A stretch of 64,000 nt of DNA from contig MU271145.1 of NCBI GenBank assembly GCA_021432605.1, positions 2,170,001 to 2,234,000 on the forward strand, in the 5' to 3' direction. Shown one piece after another: positions 57,355 through 64,000 of this stretch. A program made the translations under genes and the position numbers. Each line of letters starts with the position of its first letter. Position 1 is the first letter of the stretch. Source of the stretch: Coniochaeta sp. PMI_546 (lineage: Eukaryota > Ascomycota > Sordariomycetes > Coniochaetales > Coniochaetaceae). The notes beneath the pieces are model-generated. The model did no database searches. It worked only from the letters and a program-made list of their open reading frames with translations, and was not told the DNA's origin.

Positions 57355-57913
57355 ATGTCGTACTATTTTGCCATCATTGGCACTCAGGACAACCCCCTGT
57401 TCGAGTATGACTTTGGCACCTCCAAGCAAGGCGGTGACGGTCAACCACGCTTCAGCGACCAAGCTCGACATCTTAACCAGTTTGTTGTCCACAGCAGCTT
57501 GGACATTGTCGAGGAGGTGCAATGGACCCGGGGAGAGATGTATGTCATATGTGCACATCTTGCATCCCTGTATGTTTGAGTAATACTGATTTCCAGACAG
57601 GTACCTCAAGGTAGTCGATAAGTTCTTCAACAACTACATCTCGTGCTTCGCCACAGCCGGCAACGTCAAGTTCCTGCTCCTCCACCAGCCACCCCCCGCA
57701 GCCTCGTCCGGGAGCTCGACATCGCGCAGCTCGACCTCCATCGGTGCCAACCCGACGAGTCCGCAGACCGAGGAGGCCATCAAGAGCTTTTTCAACGAGG
57801 TCTACGACAACTATGTCAAGGCCATCATGAGCCCCTTCTACAAAGTAAACATGGAGATCCGGAGTCCCGTCTTCAGGTCGCGGGTCGCTGCTGCCGGAAG
57901 GAAATATCTCTGA
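57355..57913 (+). CDS. TRS20: TRAPP complex subunit, sedlin/Trs20
   Basis: Sedlin is a core subunit of the TRAPP complexes that activate Rab1/Ypt1 in ER-Golgi traffic and autophagy. Two exons (57355-57539 and 57601-57913) with a 61-bp intron (GTATGT, CAG) encode 165 residues. The longin fold is clear: MSYYFAIIGTQDNPLFEYDF, then FVVHSSLDIVEEVQWTRGEM joined by the splice to YLKVVDKFFNNYISCFATAG and NVKFLLLH. The C-terminal helices are EEAIKSFFNEVYDNYVKAIM and MSPFYKVNMEIRSPVFRSRV. A Ser/Pro/Thr-rich loop of about 30 residues (QPPPAASSGSSTSRSSTSIG) is inserted where human sedlin has a short loop. Such loops occur in fungal homologues. Confidence 0.95.
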
Positions 57914-59495
<1,582 letters not shown>

Positions 59496-60833
59496 GTTGA
59501 TTGAGGTATTTAGTTGGTTAAACTAGGTTTGGTTGATGGAAGATGTTGTCGCGGTGGACAAATCGATGAAGATGGATGTTGTTGATGAAGTTGGGTATGC
59601 ACGCAATTCAGCAGATAAAAGAGGGAAAGCAGGAGGTTTTGGGGGGAAGTGGGCGGGTTACAGGTAATCATTAAATACTCTTAGAGGCTTTAGGCAGGGC
59701 GAAACACAGAATCACTGATTGCGGCAAAAGAAGGCACTAGTCCGTTTCGGGGTGGGGTTAATTCGTGGGTTTTTGGGCATTTTAGAAAATGGGTTGCGCT
59801 TTTGTTTTCTGTTGTTGGTTTTTGGAGCTCGGAATAGGCGAGCTTTGGCGCAGCTTTTTTGGCTTGTAAAATGGTCGTGCTTTTGCTGGGTTTTGAGCGG
59901 GCCAAACCACAAAATCGAATCCTTGCAGCAAGCGCCCCGCGCATTCATGGTCCGAGCTCCAATGCCTTATTAAGTTATTAGCGTGTCAGCGTGTGTTGAT
60001 TTTAGCTAGCGTGGCATTGAATCACTGAGCCCACTTGGACTGATCGGGGGCCGTCTGCCGGCCTTTAGCCGATTGTTGATTGCTCGCGTCGCGTCTTCTG
60101 CTTCTCCTTCGCTCTTCAAAGATGGACAGCCTGGTAAAATCTGGCGAAGCCATGAAGAATACGGGGGACTGCTTTCCTTATAGAAGTCGCGCATCCCTCA
60201 TTGATCACTCCTGCTCTGCACACTAATCTTGTCTGTCGTCCAGAACATGCTGACCCAACCTAAAGAACCGAACCTTGAAGGAGCCGTTTGACTTGGGGGT
60301 GCTTTTGGATGTTGATGAGTCTACTGGAGGTCATTTTGGATCCTTTCCTTCCGTGTTGCTGTAAAACAACTCGGAACTCGTTAGGTAGTCATGGTTCACT
60401 CGCTTGAACGCTCGTGGGCGGTTATTTAAGTCCTTATTCTATTTATCCCCCGTCATGATCAGGGCCCTCTTCTGGCGTCCACCGTACCCCTTCATGCTCT
60501 CATCCTAGGTCCTGGGCTAGTTTACACTTGGCCTCCTGATCTCTCATGATACTTCATACTCATACACGCAAAAGACCAACCTATAGGTCCTCCCGAACTT
60601 TGTTGTCAAGGCTGCTAAAACCCTGTCGGTCACGACAGCATATTCCCAAACGCCGCGCCAATGCTAAAAAGCCCTAAGCCACCTATATCCCTCCGTCCTG
60701 ATGTTTACCCACCGAGTAAGGTGGAATGCCTCACGCAGTCCCAAATGTCACGGGTTGAGACCGCATCACGAGACACCGATGAAATGCCAGAACCAAGTCC
60801 CGATGACTGCTATTGCTCATGAATCGTCAATTC
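59496..60833. other. Intergenic, 1.3 kb: histone H4 promoter
   Basis: This holds the H4 promoter (left) and APC3 3' UTR (right). A 62-codon reverse-strand ORF at 60194-60006 (start MRDFYKESSPPYSSWLRQIL) has an ATG but no recognised relatives, so I did not call it. Confidence 0.5.
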
Positions 60834-63393
60834 CTACTGCATCATAGAGTCATCTAAGTGGTCATCCTCTTCCAAGCTCTCGATTGCTGCCTTGATCTCC
60901 TGGCTTGCCTGTCGGAAGGAATATGTCAGTCATCACGAACATCTCTGATCAGATCGGGAGGGCGTCGACACTTACCTTCGGATCCAAGCTGAGCGCAATG
61001 GTGAAGTGGCGCACAGCTGATTTCTTGTCCCGCAACGTCTTGCATAGCTTCCCCAGAAGGAAGTGCACACGAGCGTCATCAGGCGCAAGGTCCTTCAGTA
61101 CCATGAGCTCCCTCTGCGCCGCCTCGAGTTGGCCCATAGCCAGTAGCGCTCTTGCCTTCTTGAACCGGGTCAGGGCCGCCTTAGGAGCGAGTTCCGTCGC
61201 CTTGCAAAAGTATTGCAGTGCGTGCACAGTCTGCTTCTGCTTTTCGAGCACTGTGCCGATACAGCAGATGAGCACCGCATTCGTGGGGTGGATCGACGAG
61301 GCAATGCTGTAGTGACTGAAAGCCTTGTCGTAGTTGCCCAGCTTCTCGTAGACCTTGCCAATGCCGTAATAGGCGTTGTAATGGCGACGGTCGGCTGAGA
61401 TAGCTTGCCGGTAGGCGAGTAGAGCCTTGTCATACTCTTCGTTGAGCACGTGCTCGTGGCCTTGCAGTGTGTAGGCATAGGCGAACTTGGGGTCCAGCTG
61501 CGTTGCCCTTTTGAAGCACTTCAGTGCCTGCTCAGGATCGCGAGCCAAGGACCAAGTGTTGCCAAGAGTACACCAAGCTTGCGGAGAGTGCCATGCCGAG
61601 TCCACCAGCTCATGTGCCAGGAAGGACAAATCAGTTTCGCTCTTGAGGTGCCATAGAATAGTCGAGTATACCTCCATATCCTCGAGACGCGTAGGAGCCA
61701 GAATTCGCACGCGCCTGAAGTACTTTTCGGCCTCAGCATAGTTGGCCTGCTCGAACTGTGCTTTCCCCATTTGCGCTAGGACCCAAGGTGTATCCCGATG
61801 CGATCTGGGAACACTGTCAAAGGTCGAAAGGGCCTCCTGACACTGAAACTGTGCGGCCAGGAGGTAGCCTGAGCCGAGTCGCTTGAGTAGATCTAAAATC
61901 CATCTTAAGGCTTCTTCGACCTTGATAGTCTCCGGCTCCAGAGACTTTTGTGGATGAACAGGCGCCTGCGCAGGTGCTTCCCTCGCTTCTCGTATTCTTG
62001 GAAGCTCAGCCTGGTCGATATCCATGCCATTATTCTCTTCCAGGGGCTTCCGATTCCCGCTCACCACCCGGCCAACGCTCGATCCACTGGATCCCGGGCG
62101 CATGATCCGAGAGATTGGGGGCCTAGCCTTCTTCAAATCTCGGGAGGCAGTGGCCCCAATCGTGGCAGCTCCTGAGTTCGGTTTCGGCACATTTGACTTT
62201 GGGAATACGTTGAGTCGCGCGCTCCTCCGCGGTTCTTCGCCCGGATTCTGGCGCGTCTGACCAGGATGCGCAGGGTGCCCAGAGACTGTGCGTTTCCTGT
62301 CAGCTGCAGCTATGGAGAGACTGGACCCTCGGAATATCGATGAGGTGCTGTCCGCTAGAAGCTCCGTCGGCTGGTCCTGGGTCTTCTCTCTCTTCTTTGA
62401 TCCTACACGGTAGCTCATCCGTGGCGGAGGGTCGATCATGCTCTGGTCTGTCGCGCCGCGTGCCCTCCTAGCGGGAGCTTGTGGAGGCTCAGACGGATAT
62501 GTAGCACGGGGTGCAGGGACATCTCCTGTTGAGGCATGGCCTAACGGTGTTTCTGTCCCATCAGCGCCGTTGACGTTGCCTGTGCTCGCCGCTAGCCGGG
62601 ACCGAGCTGCGGCAATCTTGGACATGAAGTCGTTTTCACCCGACTCCGAGAAGATGATACTATTGCTTGGTGCATCTTGGTGTGATGATGAGCGTGGTAT
62701 ACCAAAGGGGTCATTCACGTCCTGGACGACCGATTGCAGGGCTGACTTCTTGTGTATCGGCTCTAGCGGGTTCGTCGCAACACTCTCTTTCTGATCCGCA
62801 GCTGTACTGCTGGACTCGAGGTCGAAGTTTTTGAGCAAGGTTTCGTTCGCTTTGAAAATGTTGGGTACCCTGACGCTGACGCCCATGTCGCACAGGCTGG
62901 TAAAGGCGTCCCACATGAAGGGATTCGACTTCAAAGCTTCCTCGAAGTTTGAGATAGCCTTCTTCTTGTCGTCATATCCGCGATACAGCTTCCCCAGTAG
63001 GCAGCAGACTGCTGCAGTATCGGCATAGGGTGCTCGGGCACCGTTACTATGCTTTCCAAGGTTGCTCTTATTGGCCCATAGTCCTCTGGATTTCTCCAGC
63101 GCTGTGATGCCATCCTTGTACCGGTCCAACTGCAGACAGGCCTGCGCAAAGACAAAAGCGCATCCAAGGTGTATACCCCTGTACCCCGCAGACTTGCTGA
63201 CTTCATAGGCGGACTGATGGTCTCCGAGTCTGAGATGGCACAGGGCGACTATGTAAGCGGATTCGCCCGACCGAGGATCCTGAGCTTGCAGTCTCTCAGC
63301 GAAGAAGAGCGCGTTGTCGTATGTGAAGTTGTCGAGGTGATAAAACACTGTCTGCTTCAGCAGAGCAGTGACCGTAGCACCATTCGGCGCCAT
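60834..63393 (-). CDS. CDC27: Anaphase-promoting complex subunit APC3 (CDC27/BimA/Nuc2)
   Basis: APC3 is a TPR subunit of the APC/C ubiquitin ligase and binds the Ile-Arg tails of Cdc20/Cdh1 and APC10. Two exons (63393-60976 and 60908-60834) with a 67-bp intron (GTAAGT to ACAG) encode 830 residues. The frame is open upstream of 63393 but has no ATG there, so MAPNGATVTALLKQTVFYHL is the start. N-terminal TPRs form the dimer interface (DNALFFAERLQAQDPRSGES, YIVALCHLRLGDHQSAYEVS). A Ser/Pro-rich, disordered linker runs from about residue 210 to 490 and is a likely phosphorylation target. A C-terminal array of TPRs follows: MGKAQFEQANYAEAEKYFRR, CFKRATQLDPKFAYAYTLQG, ALLAYRQAISADRRHYNAYY, YGIGKVYEKLGNYDKAFSHY. 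The acidic last exon ends LDDSMMQ. Confidence 0.95.
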
Positions 63394-64000
63394 GATGTAG
63401 CCAACAGAAAACCGGAACCCAACCAAAACAGAGCGACGATCGAATGCTACCGGTGTGGACGATCCATAGGGATCGTATGTGTGCCTCCGCCGTCACAGAC
63501 AAGAACCGAAGGAGACCGGACGTTCTGCTCGATTCACGGTGGGCCGTCTGGTCAGTGGCAAGCACGAGCAGAGTGCGGGCGAAGCGTCGGAAGTGCGTCG
63601 GAGGGGTTCCTCGCAAACAACTAATCGTAAAGATGGGGCTGTATTGCTGGTGCCTTTGCTCGGATCGATCGAGAAGATGCTGGATTAAAAATTATGTACT
63701 GGACAGGCGTAGAGCAACCGACGAGATATCGTGATCCAATCACGATGTCAACGGGCTCCGGTATAACTCAACGTGGGGATAAGCTTCGCCAAAAGTACTC
63801 GGGTGGTCTCGATATGTCGTATTGATTAAGAGGACAATAGCAGGTACGATTTCGGCAAGGCAGGGTGCAGGTAGGACGTGGTTCAAGGTCGTCGAATGCT
63901 AGGAGACAGACATATCCGACAACTGTGAGTCGAGGGTGAGGAAACAGCGGCCCCCGTCAGGGAAAGGTGAGAAAAAAGGGAGCCCTGCCTCGCACCTTGG
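63394..64000. other. Upstream region of APC3 to window end, 0.6 kb
   Basis: This should hold the APC3 promoter. Short open frames on both strands show no recognisable protein. The next gene is not visible. Confidence 0.5.

Noticed and set aside
60006-60194. 62-codon reverse-strand ORF upstream of histone H4
   Set aside because: It is short and without a family or splice context. Its length is within chance expectation.

Overview
The window looks like gene-rich chromosomal DNA from a filamentous ascomycete (Pezizomycotina, most likely a Sordariomycete). The evidence is a large Zn2Cys6 regulator, a ~2,100-residue separase, a histone H4 gene with introns, DUF5321- and MUP1-type proteins, and many short introns (about 50-100 bp) with GTRNGT donors, CTAAC/CTRAY branch sites and YAG acceptors. 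No prokaryotic, viral or transposon gene was recognised. I see no array of repeats and no convincing tRNA or rRNA gene. All gene models were spliced by eye from splice consensus, frame continuity and remembered family sequence. No alignment could be run.

Layout, left to right. (1) 0-7 kb: a RING protein gene (3' end outside the window), a Rab5-type GTPase diverging from the ribosome-assembly factor KRI1, and a three-exon gene for a very small cysteine-rich protein that has no long ORF. (2) 7-16.6 kb: a Zn2Cys6 transcription factor, followed by about 6 kb upstream of it without a gene. (3) 16.6-32 kb: separase, a DUF5321 mitochondrial membrane protein, a SIRT4-like class II sirtuin, a cation diffusion facilitator, D-xylulose kinase and a membrane-anchored alpha/beta hydrolase. 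(4) 33-46 kb: the NC2-alpha (BUR6) corepressor, a conserved five-exon protein of unknown function, a seven-exon methionine-permease (MUP1) family gene and the phosphatidylinositol 4-kinase PIK1. (5) 46-52 kb: a sparse stretch with one Ser/Arg-rich protein of unknown function. (6) 52-63.4 kb: NUP82, CBC2, MRPL31, TRS20, histone H4 and APC3/CDC27.

Most genes are housekeeping genes: cell-cycle progression (separase, APC3), vesicle traffic (Rab5, PIK1, TRS20), RNA and nuclear transport (NUP82, CBC2), transcription (NC2-alpha, Zn2Cys6 factor), ribosome assembly (KRI1, MRPL31) and metabolism or transport (xylulokinase, permease, CDF). Many are arranged as divergent pairs sharing 0.25-0.5 kb promoters: Rab5/KRI1, separase/DUF5321, sirtuin/CDF, NUP82/CBC2 and MRPL31/TRS20. 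There is no obvious biosynthetic gene cluster or defence locus. The least explained items are the small cysteine-rich gene at 5.5-6.0 kb, which has alternative 3' acceptors in two frames, the two proteins of unknown function at 35.8-38.3 and 49.9-51.2 kb, and the long gene-free regions.
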